From the NCBI GenBank assembly GCA_964058805.1, contig CAXKVV010000640.1:1-35379 (forward strand): a stretch of 35,379 nt of DNA, read 5' to 3'. Source of the stretch: Schoenoplectus triqueter. Lineage: Eukaryota > Streptophyta > Magnoliopsida > Poales > Cyperaceae. Shown one piece after another: positions 20,214-29,639 of the stretch (position 1 is its first letter; every line of letters starts with the position of its first letter). The notes under the pieces are model-generated. The model worked only from the letters and a program-made list of their open reading frames with translations. It was not told where the DNA came from and did not search any database. The position numbers were made by a program, and so were the translations under genes.

Positions 20214-21850
20214 CGTTTTGCCAGTGAAGTAGAAAGAACAAATTAATTATTGCTATGTAGCGTGGCGCTCTTCTTGCCCGGTATCTATTCTAATTACGAG
20301 TGCTATTGATTATGACAGAACAATTATCAAATTACGAGATTATGAAATTAGTAACGTTACTTAATTTGCAGTTATAACTACGATAATATAATATTTAAAA
20401 TTATAAAATTGTATCCGCAATTAGAATTAAAATTAACTTAAAGAATAAAAATGATTTGAAATTGTATAAAAATAAGATGGTAACGTAACCAAATATATTA
20501 CACATTATTTTATTGTTACAGGAGGAAATACATCAGCACCTCACTCCATCTTGGGTCCAAACTATGAACCAATATTAATTAGCATACCACTTTTGGAATC
20601 AAGTAAAGTGAAATTAAATTGGAGCACCGTCCTATATTGAGATTTGATGGGCCAACTCAAACTCTCAGAGCGCTTTATCCGTTCATTGAAAATGTTATAT
20701 TTATCAAGTTTGGTCAACCCACCAAATTAATTAATCCGATCCCACATAATAAATCACGTTTAATTGGGATCTATTTTTAGGCTAAAACCGGTATGAAAGA
20801 AAAAAGATGATTCAGATTAACACGGAACCATGGATTCTCTGTGACGGGTAACTTGTAAGGAATTCCCATACCAAGTGATATTTAACTGACAGTGGTCCCC
20901 CACCAAAGGAATCAAAGGTGATGAGAAAGAAAATACAGACCCTTGATGTGAGCCTCTTGACTCGCAGCACCATGCACTGGTTTAGAAACCACTGACACTG
21001 AGGATTAGGATACAATTTGAACTAATGAGCACCATGATTGTGTCTCTCTATCAAGTATCAACAACCGGGCCACTGGAATCAATTTGCTTTGATATTTCCC
21101 TCTCTCCCCATACCGTGCACCATGATAAAGTCTTTAGTTTGGTGGCATTTATGCTTTTGGTGACACGAACCTCATTTAAGATAATATGCTTGCAGGCCAT
21201 TCTTGCCCTTAAAATAGTACTATGTTGTACAGAGAACTGTACGCTTCGAAATGTCAACCCACAAAATAATAAATTAATGACTCAATTTTAAGAAAACAGT
21301 TCTATATTTTTATTTTCATGCAACTGTAAAAAAATGATTGTAATCATAAGTTTTAAAATTATGCCTTTCTTTCTGAAAAGAAAAATTGTGCCTCATTGTA
21401 AGAATATAATGACTCTCTTAACATTCTAGTAGGAGACAAGAAATTGCATGTTCAAAGTTATGAATTATTGTTATCTTGAGAAATTATTTTCTTCTCCCAT
21501 CTTCTTAGTTCTGTCTCATCCACATATTTGACCAATGCCCATATATATCATCCTTCCTCTTTTAGCATTCATCAGCTTTTCTCCGTTTCTTTTTTAATAA
21601 AAATAATTACCCATCCTTGTATTCTTCTAATCTTTTAAAAAAAAAGCCTTTCACTGTTCTTAGTCTTTTTTTCATTTTGACAATGTCCGGAATTCTTATA
21701 GAGGATCTTTTTAAGACATTTTGCAAATTTGTAATTAATGTTTATAGATTAAGAACTGATAATGTAAATGGCCATAGACGCTAAAGAAATTTTAAGCACT
21801 TGCAATTGTAAACAATGATAAGTGAGGTATTAAACATTTCTCGATGAAGA
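20213..21850. other. Intergenic, no gene seen
   Basis: Part of this stretch (about 20810-21290) is less A+T-rich and looks unique. Frames on both strands overlap there without any recognisable domain or splice structure, so I annotate no gene. Confidence 0.45.
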
Positions 21851-21861
21851 TATATATATAT

Positions 21862-22119
21862 AATAAAATATTTCTCTTTTCAATTTTTGAAAATAAACTC
21901 TAAAAATAATAATAAAATATTTAATATTTGTACATTATTTTTGAAAATTAAAAATAACGATTTAGAAAACTCGAAACACTCTAAATTTTTGTACCCCATA
22001 AGATTTCAATATGAAGAATTTAATGAGAGTGATAAATTAAAATTTAGAAATCATTTGATATATTTTTTGAGATAGGATCACAGAGTGGCTCTATGCTCCT
22101 AGGAGAATATTAGTTTTAC

Positions 22120-22120
<1 letters not shown>
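21862..22120. mobile_element. Foldback MITE fragment 3
   Basis: The right half (AAACTCGAAACACTCTAAAT, about 21966, and onward) matches the right half of the element at 24458-24762. The left arm is short or lost, so it is a decayed copy. It is bounded by (TA)n tracts. Confidence 0.5.
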
Positions 22121-22168
<48 letters not shown>

Positions 22169-22170
22169 GG
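22120..22170. repeat. (TA)n-(GA)n simple repeat
   Basis: Pure TA then GA dinucleotides separating two foldback elements. Confidence 0.95.
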
Positions 22171-22553
22171 ATGTCTAAAATGCAATATGTTATACGGATG
22201 TGTTCGTACATCACATTAAAATCTTAAATTTCAAGCTAAAAATTACTGATCTAATCCATTCAATTTGTTCTTCATATCAAACTCTTGTAGAAAATCAAAT
22301 TTTATATTTTTTTAAATTTTTATGTAGGAAGAAAATCATTACTATTGGACGATCCAAAATTTTTAAATCAAACAACTTTCTCTTGACCAAAAAAATAGCA
22401 AAATTTGTTCGAAAAATATAAAATTTAATTTTCTACAAGAGTTTGATATAAAGAATAAATTGAACGGTTTGAATCAGTCATTTTTACCTTGAAATTTTAA
22501 ATTTTGACGTGATATACAAACGCATTCGTACAACACATTGTATTATAGCACAA

Positions 22554-22554
<1 letters not shown>
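22171..22554. mobile_element. Foldback MITE 4
   Basis: The left arm from AATGCAATATGTTATACGGA pairs with the right arm around 22420-22550 over about 120 bp; ATCAAACTCTTGTAGAAAAT on the left and its complement on the right are nearly exact. It ends in ATAGCACAAC followed by (CT)n-(TA)n-(GA)n. Confidence 0.8.
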
Positions 22555-22584
<30 letters not shown>

Positions 22585-22594
22585 GAGAGAGAGA

Positions 22595-23190
22595 GTTGTG
22601 CTATGGTGCTATGCATAACACAGATTATTCTCATGTAATGGATTGTTTATTTATTCTTAAAGTTTAAATGATCGATCCGAACTGCTCAAAATGATTTATA
22701 TATGAAAAACTAGTTGGGAGCCAAATTTTATATTTTATAATTTTTTTACTATTATTTAAGATAGTTCAAATATCACCTCTTTTGAATGGCTCATAGTAAT
22801 TAAATCAAATGATTTTTCAAACTATCTTAAAAAATAGTAAAAAAAATTCAAAAAAAATATAAAATTGGGTCCCAAACTAGTTTTTAGATAATATCCAGAC
22901 TGCTCAAAATATAAAATTTTGACTGCTCAAAATGATTTCCAAATGAATATCTATATAAATCAAATTTTATAAATTTTAAATTGTTAACTATTTTTTAGAT
23001 TGTTAGAAAATCACTTGATTTAATTATTTTGAGTCATCCAAAAAAAATGATTTTCTAACAATCTAAAAAAATAGTTAAAAAAATTGAAAATTATAAAATT
23101 GTCTATATCTAGATATTCATATGAAAATTATTTTAAGCGATTCAGATCGACCATTTAGAATTTGAGAACAATGAACCTATCAGTAGCACG
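22595..23190. mobile_element. Compound foldback MITE 5
   Basis: It begins GTTGTGCTATGGTGCTATGC. Two separate hairpins lie in a row: about 22704-22887 (AAAACTAGTT...GGG with its complement) and about 22935-23140 (ATGAATATCTATATA... with TATAGATATTCAT-type complement). The right end is eroded and runs into the next element near GTAGCACGG, suggesting insertion of element 6 into element 5. Confidence 0.6.
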
Positions 23191-23592
23191 GAGACAATCC
23201 ATATTGCAAAGTAAAGTAAAAAAATCCATATAACTTTTGGGTGAGATTTAATATCCCGATATCAGAAATGATCAATCTAAGTTGCTCAATATTTTTTTCA
23301 TGTTAAAATCTTATGGGATATTAAATTTCATACTTTTTATATTTCTACCTATTTTTAAATTATTTTTAAAATCAGCTTATTTAACATAAGAAAATAGCAT
23401 ATTTCAGGGCTGATTTTAAAAATAATTTAAAAATAGCTAGAATATAAAAAAACATGAAATAAACCATTTAACATGAAAATTTTGACATGAAGAAATTATT
23501 GAGTAATTTAGATTGACCATTTGAGAACTCGGGATATTAAATCGCACCTCAAAACAATATAAGTTTTTTACTTTGCAAAGCACCATAACACA
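23190..23592. mobile_element. Foldback MITE 6 (family of MITE 1)
   Basis: It shares ATCTAAGTTGCTCAAT, CAGGGCTGATTTTAAAAAT and the end GCACCATAACACATCTCTC with MITE 1. The left terminus is degraded; the right terminus is intact. Confidence 0.75.
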
Positions 23593-23610
23593 TCTCTCTC
23601 TCTATATATA

Positions 23611-24025
23611 TGGAGATCTTATGGTGGTTCACAAAGCAAAGAGACGTTTTACTTCGGCCTAAAAATATCATAAAACCAAAGTTCAAATTGTAAATTCAAT
23701 TCACCCAACATAAATTATATATTCAAATATTGTTGAATACCAATTTTGATTATATTTGGAGCCTTCTACTATTTTTTTCGGATTTTAAAAAAATATCACA
23801 ATAATAATAATAAAATAATGATAGGTGCACCTACAAAATTATCATCTTTCAAAAAACTTGAAAAATAGTTGCAAAGCTTCAAAAATAATAATTTTTGGTA
23901 TTCAATGATTTTTCAATATCTAAATTATTATGAATTAATTAGATTGATATTTTGAGCTTTCAGTATATGAGATTTGAAACTGAAATAAAATCCCTCTTTG
24001 TTTCGTGAAACACCGTAAGGTCTCC
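23611..24025. mobile_element. Foldback MITE 7
   Basis: The left end TGGAGATCTTATGGTGGTTC pairs with the right end AAACACCGTAAGGTCTCCTT. It is flanked by (TA)n on both sides. The inner TTGAATACCAATTTTGATTA resembles MITE 2. Confidence 0.75.
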
Positions 24026-24055
24026 TTATATATATATATATATATATATATATGA

Positions 24056-24416
24056 ATTAGGCTATGGTGCTATGCATAGTTAATTAATAAATTTGTTAAT
24101 TTATTTTATGATTCTCAATAAATTCTTTATATCAAAATATGATGGGATATAAAAAATTTCTATGTGTTAAATTTTTTAAGTATTAGTTTTTAATTATTGA
24201 AAATGAACTAGAAAATATATATTATTTGGTTATTATTATTAAGTTATTTTTAAAAATTTTAAACTAATACTTAGAAAATTCAAAACATAATTTTAATATA
24301 TATTTTCATATTTTTTTAGTATAAAGAATTTATTGAGACTCATATATTAAGATATGAATAAACTATATTTTTTAGTCCGTAGTAAATTTGATCATTAAAT
24401 ATACGTAACACCATAG

Positions 24417-24420
<4 letters not shown>
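24056..24420. mobile_element. Foldback MITE 8
   Basis: The left end GGCTATGGTGCTATGCATAG pairs with the right end ACGTAACACCATAGCATA. (TA)n runs of more than 20 bp lie on both sides. It shares the CTATGGTGCTATGCATA terminus with MITEs 5 and 10. Confidence 0.75.
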
Positions 24421-24449
<29 letters not shown>

Positions 24450-24457
24450 AATAGAGA

Positions 24458-24762
24458 GAAATAGATTATTGTGAAAATGTGTATTCATATCAGTCGTGAT
24501 CTCCAAATTTTAAGCCACTCTTTTGAATTTTTGAAAAAAAAAACACAAATATTGAATATTTATTATTATTTTAGAGTTATTTTTTCAAAAATTCAAAAGA
24601 TGACTTAAAAACTCAAAACACTCTAAATTTTTGTATTCCATAAGGTTTTATGACGAATTTAATAGAAACCATGAATTAAAATTTTGAAGATTTTAAAATA
24701 TATTTTTTGATGCGTTTGCATATCGGCTGAAATGCAAATATTTTCACAATAGTCTATCTATA
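24458..24762. mobile_element. Foldback MITE 9
   Basis: AATAGATTATTGTGAAAATG at the left pairs with ATATTTTCACAATAGTCTAT at the right, and TCAAAAATTCAAAAGATGAC pairs within the inner arms. It is flanked by (TA)n tracts. Confidence 0.75.
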
Positions 24763-24771
24763 TATATTGTG

Positions 24772-25162
24772 TGAGAGAGAGTTGAGTTATGGTGTTATGC
24801 ATAGTACGGATCACTTTCATGCTATGAATCGGTTCTTCGTTTTTAAAGTTCAAATATTAGATCCAACCGTACAAAATAATTTTCATATGAATATCTCGAT
24901 GTAGACTCACTTTTATATTCTTTAGATTTTTTTTACTAATTTTGAAGATAGTTAAAAAAATATTTGATTTAGTTATTATGAGCCATTCAAAAGAAGTGAT
25001 TTCTAATTATCTTAAAAATATAAAATATGGTCTACGTCTAGATATTCATATGAAAATCATTTTGTACTGTTGGATCAATCATTTGTACTTTGATAACGAT
25101 CCAATCTATAATACGGAAGTGACCTGTGCTATACATAGCACCATAACCTAACTCTCTCTCTC
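24772..25162. mobile_element. Foldback MITE 10
   Basis: The left end GAGAGAGAGTTGAGTTATGG pairs with the right end CCATAACCTAACTCTCTCTC; the GTGTTATGCATAG and CTATACATAGCAC parts lie just inside. A partial second copy of its right arm (GATAACGA.C.AATC.ATAATACGGAAGTGA) follows at 25180-25212, and a third fragment (CATAATACGGAAG) follows at 25217. Confidence 0.75.
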
Positions 25163-25229
25163 ACTATATATTTATTTCTTGATAACGAACTAATCCATAA
25201 TACGGAAGTGATCCTTCATAATACGGAAG

Positions 25230-26487
25230 GATGCCTATGGTCATTGGTCATTGATGTCCATTCATGCTTATTTATTTATTTTTATATAAATTTATAATAT
25301 ATAAATTATTAGATTATTCTAAATCACCTGCATTATATATATGTGAAAATTATGAAGTTTAAGCTTCATTTTAATAGTCATTGAGGAGCATAAATCATAA
25401 AATTTTATCTTTTGATTATATTAATATTTGATGTATATATAAATAATATTGAAATGATCTATTTTTTTGGTACATAAAGCATGATATATAAAAGATATTT
25501 CTTTAACTAGTTTTATTATTTGAAAATTTAAACAATATTCATTTGATATTCAATTTTATAGATACTGATGTGACAGTAACACCCCCACCCCCCAATAGTA
25601 TATTTATTAAGTATTAACAATTCACATATACATATGTATAAACAAGTTCAGAATAACTGACTTAATGATTTTGCAAGTATAAATACCTGACTATACAACT
25701 TTAAGCACAAAAAACAATCTGTATTTTGCAAATATTAGCATTTAGCTTTTGTATTCTCAAATGGTTGTGTAGGATAAAAATTATAAATACCTAAAAATGA
25801 AGGTATAAACGCCTAGCATAATAAAAATGTAAGTGCATAATAGTAAAAGTATATACATCATGGTACACATAATCACGGATATAAACGTTGATGAGCCGAC
25901 GTGGGCACATACGCAATGAGGTTTTTGAAAACAAATAACATGGACATGGATGGATACGTAAGATCACTTATTTAAAATCATTGAATATGTTCTACTTCAG
26001 AACAAAAAAAAAACATTGAACATGTTAATTTATAAACGGCGAAAGAAATTTTGATGTAATGTTGAGCACGAAACATTATGATCTCAGATATTTTTTGGTC
26101 CCAGCAAATAAGTTGGTATAACAGGATTAATCACAAAATTTGAAGGACTACAAGGTTATATTTGAGAAAGTTTTTTTTATCAATCAGCTGTATTTTAATA
26201 GTTTAATAATTGCTTATGTATTTTAATAGTTCAATGACAAACCCTCAAGTCTTTATTTGCAAGACAACCTGACAAATTGACAATAGTTCTGCCCTATGAC
26301 ATTGCAAACTCTTCATGTAGTTCGTAAAATTAGCCAACAAATTTGATTAAAATATTCGACTAGTAATAGATTACTTGTGATAACTATATCATGTATAACC
26401 TAGAGATTTTTAATGTGTCATTTTTTAATTTCAGGTACAAAAGCTCAATATTCAACATCTGGCTGGAAGCATGCGCTTTCAAGTTTT
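25230..26487. other. A+T-rich intergenic DNA, no gene seen
   Basis: No coding signal. A short C-rich patch at 25581-25593 is the only compositional feature. Confidence 0.5.
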
Positions 26488-26495
26488 GTTAGAAC

Positions 26496-26786
26496 CAATG
26501 ATATAAAATATAGATTTTAATATACGTAATACTGCATAACGCATATACGGTATACCGCCGCATATGTAAATCCGTATATTATGAACCACATATGAAGTTG
26601 GCGGTCTTCAAGATCTTCTATGTAAAATTGTGTGTCTAGTTCCGTGCACATATTAGGTCACATATTTTGTATACTTAATGTAGATTCACATATTATGAGT
26701 CATATAGAAAGTTGGACACAGTGATTAGGCTCCATTTATATAAATGGACACATATGCGGTCGTACAGATCGCATTTTAAATCACTG
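26496..26786. mobile_element. Non-autonomous hAT-like element
   Basis: The left terminus CAATGATATAAAAT and right terminus ATTTTAAATCACTG are imperfect inverted repeats (12 of 14). They are flanked by GTTAGAAC (26488-26495) and ATTAGACC (26787-26794), a decayed 8-bp target duplication (6 of 8). The interior is rich in CATATG/CGTATA-like words and holds no transposase. The 8-bp duplication is the basis for the hAT assignment. Confidence 0.55.
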
Positions 26787-26794
26787 ATTAGACC

Positions 26795-27400
26795 TCTTCT
26801 GTTGAACTAAATATTTTCTTTTGTATTATTTTTCCTTTTCTTCTGTATTGACAAGGAGTATCATACAATAATAGAACATCTAGAATGCAGTAATGCAGAA
26901 ATTGGAAAGAGGACAAAACAATAAAAAAAGGAGGAGACAAGCGAACTGTTTTTCTTGGGCATGGACGCATGGTGAGGTAGCTTAGGTAGAAGATATCATA
27001 AATATATGTGATTATGGTGGGTGTTAGTTAACTAATAAATAGTATAATAAAGCAGAGAGATAGAGAAGGCTAAAAACAGGGGGGGTGGGAATGAGGACTT
27101 GTCAACCCCACAGTTCCCTACCTCACTTTATACCTACCTGAGGTTTACTTTTCCAGTTTTCCTTGATTTCTTGCGGCGCTAGTTTTATGTCAACCACATT
27201 TCTTAGACTTTGTTGATGCGTCAATTATATATAAACTTCAAAGAATCAATAACAGTGGAAAATTAAGGTATTGTTTTCAATCCTGGTATCTAGCGTCTTT
27301 CTTACTGATTTTTATTATCAGACCCTCAAATCTAGTATAGACGATAGGTAGTTGGTTTAATCTTGGCGCAGATTTAAATAACGAGAAAATTATATAAAAA
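26795..27400. other. Intergenic, no gene seen
   Basis: Distal upstream region of the MYB gene. An ACCTACC AC-element-like word is at 27132-27138. Nothing coding. Confidence 0.4.
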
Positions 27401-27404
27401 GTAA

Positions 27405-27440
27405 CTAGTATTTTGTCTGTGCGTTGCTACGGTAATATCT
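27405..27440 (-). mobile_element. Possible Helitron 3' end
   Basis: On the minus strand the sequence reads a decayed CCGT..CAACGCAC.G hairpin followed by ACAAAATA and CTAG, with T after it. A short hairpin a few bases before a terminal CTRR (CTAG), inserted between A and T, is the plant Helitron 3' signature. The stem is eroded and the 5' TC end, which would lie to the right, was not located. Confidence 0.35.
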
Positions 27441-28044
27441 TTCAGAAATATAAAAATTCATATCTTCATGTGAAAAATAAGAAAATAAAAATAAAGATAA
27501 TTTAGTAATTAATATAAATTTTTAATCATGAATATATAATTAATGAAAAATAAATGTAAATTGAGAGAAAAGTTAATATTCAATATTTAAGGAAAGTTAA
27601 AATTCATAATTGATGACAATCTAAAAAAAAGGAAATAAAATAGAGCAATTGTACTCCTAAATTATATAACATTTTGTGTAACAAACAAAATTGAGAGAAA
27701 ACTCTAACTTCAATACAAATGGTCATAGAGATAGTAACATTATTTGATGAATAACTCAATCCGATGAGTGATATTAGCTCTAAAAATTCAACAAAAAAAT
27801 CTGAACCGTTACAGAATCAGAACACATACGTAATTAATAAAGAGTAGAAATGTATGCTCGAGTGCTATATTGTAGAAGATGCAAACTTCCTAAGAAACCA
27901 AAGCCACAGAAGATCTCAAAGCCGAGTTGCTGAGCACCTAGATTATGAAATATGCTTGTGGTCTCCTCGTTTTATTTTATTTCATTGAATTAAGGCTTCA
28001 GAAAAGAATGAGATAAAGGGAAAGAAATAGTTGGAAAAGGGCAG

Positions 28045-28052
28045 TGACGTCA
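28045..28052. promoter_or_regulatory. TGACGTCA bZIP site upstream of the MYB gene
   Basis: A perfect TGACGTCA palindrome about 190 bp before the TATA box, well placed for a TGA/CRE-type bZIP regulator. An MYB-binding-like ACCAACT (28097-28103) lies 45 bp further on. Confidence 0.4.
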
Positions 28053-28242
28053 AAACCTGGGAAGAGGGGCAAGCATACCAGCCTAACCTTTTTCTCACCA
28101 ACTCATCCCTCTAGAATCCTTACCTAGTTACCTTCATCCTACAAAAAAATTGGGCCCACCCACTCAAAGCAAAAACAATTTCAAAGGGAAAAAATAGACT
28201 CAACAAGTTAAAAAGAAAAAAAGAAAAAAGGAAAAAGTGCAG

Positions 28243-28250
28243 TATATAAA
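28243..28250 (+). promoter_or_regulatory. TATA box of the MYB gene, overlapping an AC-type element
   Basis: TATATAAA is followed directly by CCAACC, so that the last A starts ACCAACC (28250-28256), an AC-II-type R2R3-MYB site. The likely RNA start near 28275-28285 gives a leader of about 165 nt that contains no upstream ATG. Confidence 0.75.
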
Positions 28251-28446
28251 CCAACCGAATCAGTCCATCACCCACCCAAACCAAAACCACCAATCAGCTC
28301 ACCCCTACTGCTAGTTGTTTCATATCTCCTGGTGCTAGAAAAGAAAGAAGAAACAAAAAGGTACACAAAAGAGACTTGCCTCCACACAAGATATATCAAC
28401 ACAATTGGAAGATAGGCTCAAACAGATTTTTATAGTTGAACCAAAC

Positions 28447-29367
28447 ATGGGGAGATCACCGTGCTGTGAGAAAGCACACACGAACAAAGGCGCATGGACG
28501 AAAGAGGAGGATGATCGGCTGACCGCGTATATTCGGGCTCATGGTGAGGGGTGCTGGCGCTCCCTGCCAAAAGCTGCCGGGCTTTTGAGGTGTGGCAAGA
28601 GCTGCCGTCTCAGGTGGATCAATTACCTTCGGCCAGATCTCAAGCGTGGCAATTTTACCGAGGAGGAGGATGAACTCATCATCAAACTTCATAGCCTCCT
28701 TGGCAACAAGTATGTATTGCTACATGCATCAACAAACTAATTTATTGTATGTATCTGATATGTCAGAGCTTGCTTTGATGCCATGTATTCATGATTGAAA
28801 ATATTGTATTATCCAATTAATTTCAATTTCTTTTGGTGTTAGGCTGATTTTTTTTTTTTAATTTGACACAAGCTCTTGTATAACAAAGATCTTTTTTTTT
28901 TCGGATATGATGCTAATAACATTTTTCTGAATTGATGCAGATGGTCTCTGATAGCAGGGAGGTTGCCAGGAAGAACAGATAACGAAATAAAGAACTACTG
29001 GAACACACATATCAGAAGAAAACTATTGAGCCAAGGAGTGGATCCCGTCACGCATCGGCCAATCAATGAACAACCACAAACCAACATAACCATATCATTC
29101 GAGAAGCGAGACGAAGATCGCAAGATTCATGCCTTAGGAGAACCCTTCAAGTTGCAAGAAACACAGTCCAAGATCCCTGATTTAAACCTGGAACTATGCA
29201 TCAGCCCTCCTTTTCAAGCGGAACCCTTGATAAAGCCTCTCAAGAGAGAGGTAGGTCTTTGTTTTAGTTGCAGCTTGGGGCTGCCTAAGAGCCCCGAGTG
29301 TATGTGTACCAATTTCCTTGGGTTGAGCAGTGGATTCATGGATTTTAGAAGTGTTGAGATGAAGTAA
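28447..29367 (+). CDS. MYB4-like: R2R3-MYB transcriptional repressor, subgroup 4 (MYB4-like)
   Basis: Exon 1 is 28447-28709 and exon 2 is 28941-29367; one 231-bp phase-2 intron (GTATGT...TGCAG) lies in R3. The product has 229 residues. The ATG at 28447 has A at -3 and G at +4. R2 (about 13-63) and R3 (about 66-114) carry the expected Trp residues (17, 37, 57; 89, 108), with Phe70 as first R3 aromatic. The bHLH-contact motif [D/E]Lx2[R/K]x3Lx6Lx3R fits residues 76-95. Then come C1 ([14 protein letters not shown], 116-129), the EAR motif [12 protein letters not shown] (167-178), a cysteine cluster (Cys195, 198, 208, 210) and the C-terminal FLGL...DFRSVEMK. This set defines subgroup-4 repressors (MYB3/4/7/32-like), which act in the nucleus on phenylpropanoid and flavonoid genes through the EAR motif. 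Odd points: Asn212 where the family import motif (GY/F)DFLGL has Asp, and a linker shorter than in MYB4 of Arabidopsis (about 282 residues). No frameshift or stop. Confidence 0.96.
28968..28987 (+). promoter_or_regulatory. Candidate miR858 target site in the MYB mRNA
   Basis: AGGAAGAACAGATAACGAAA, encoding part of R3 (GRTDNE), is complementary to miR858 as I remember it, with one G-U wobble and two adjacent mismatches near the miRNA 3' end. miR858 is known to target R2R3-MYB mRNAs at this same R3 position. Confidence 0.5.
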
Positions 29368-29493
29368 TTAAAATTGTTTTTTTTTCTTTGTTAGATCCTT
29401 TCTGGTTATTTTAGATGTAGTTGTTTAGGAGATGAAAGCAGGGGAAGTTTAAGATGGAAATAAGTCCAAAACCAAGACCGGTATTGTTAGGCG

Positions 29494-29514
29494 ATTTGGT
29501 ACCGGCTACCAAAT
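29494..29514 (+). repeat. Stem-loop in the MYB 3' region
   Basis: ATTTGGT (29494-29500) and ACCAAAT (29508-29514) pair perfectly around a 7-nt loop, about 130 bp after the stop codon. It probably lies in the 3' UTR and could influence mRNA processing or stability; no function is shown. Confidence 0.55.
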
Positions 29515-29639
29515 TGCTGATGTGGCGGCATCTCATTTGTGCAAGAAAAATCACCATTTCTTTGTCGCTAGACAGGACTAAATACATTATTCTCCAAGCC
29601 TTATATGCTCCGTTTTGTGTAATTATTTAATTGAATATT

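Noticed and set aside
20812..21291. Overlapping frames on both strands in a less A+T-rich island
   Set aside because: Neither strand shows a domain, codon bias or splice structure.
24942..25151. 69-residue plus-strand frame
   Set aside because: It lies wholly inside foldback MITE 10.
28405..28446. In-frame N-terminal extension of the MYB protein
   Set aside because: The extension would start at a TTG codon. The ATG at 28447 has a strong context and begins the conserved MGRSPCC sequence.
28456..28692. Minus-strand frame opposite MYB exon 1
   Set aside because: Antisense shadow of a conserved coding exon; no domain of its own.
28592..28798. Plus-strand frame running through the MYB exon 1/intron border
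   Set aside because: It is out of frame with the MYB domain and reads into the intron.
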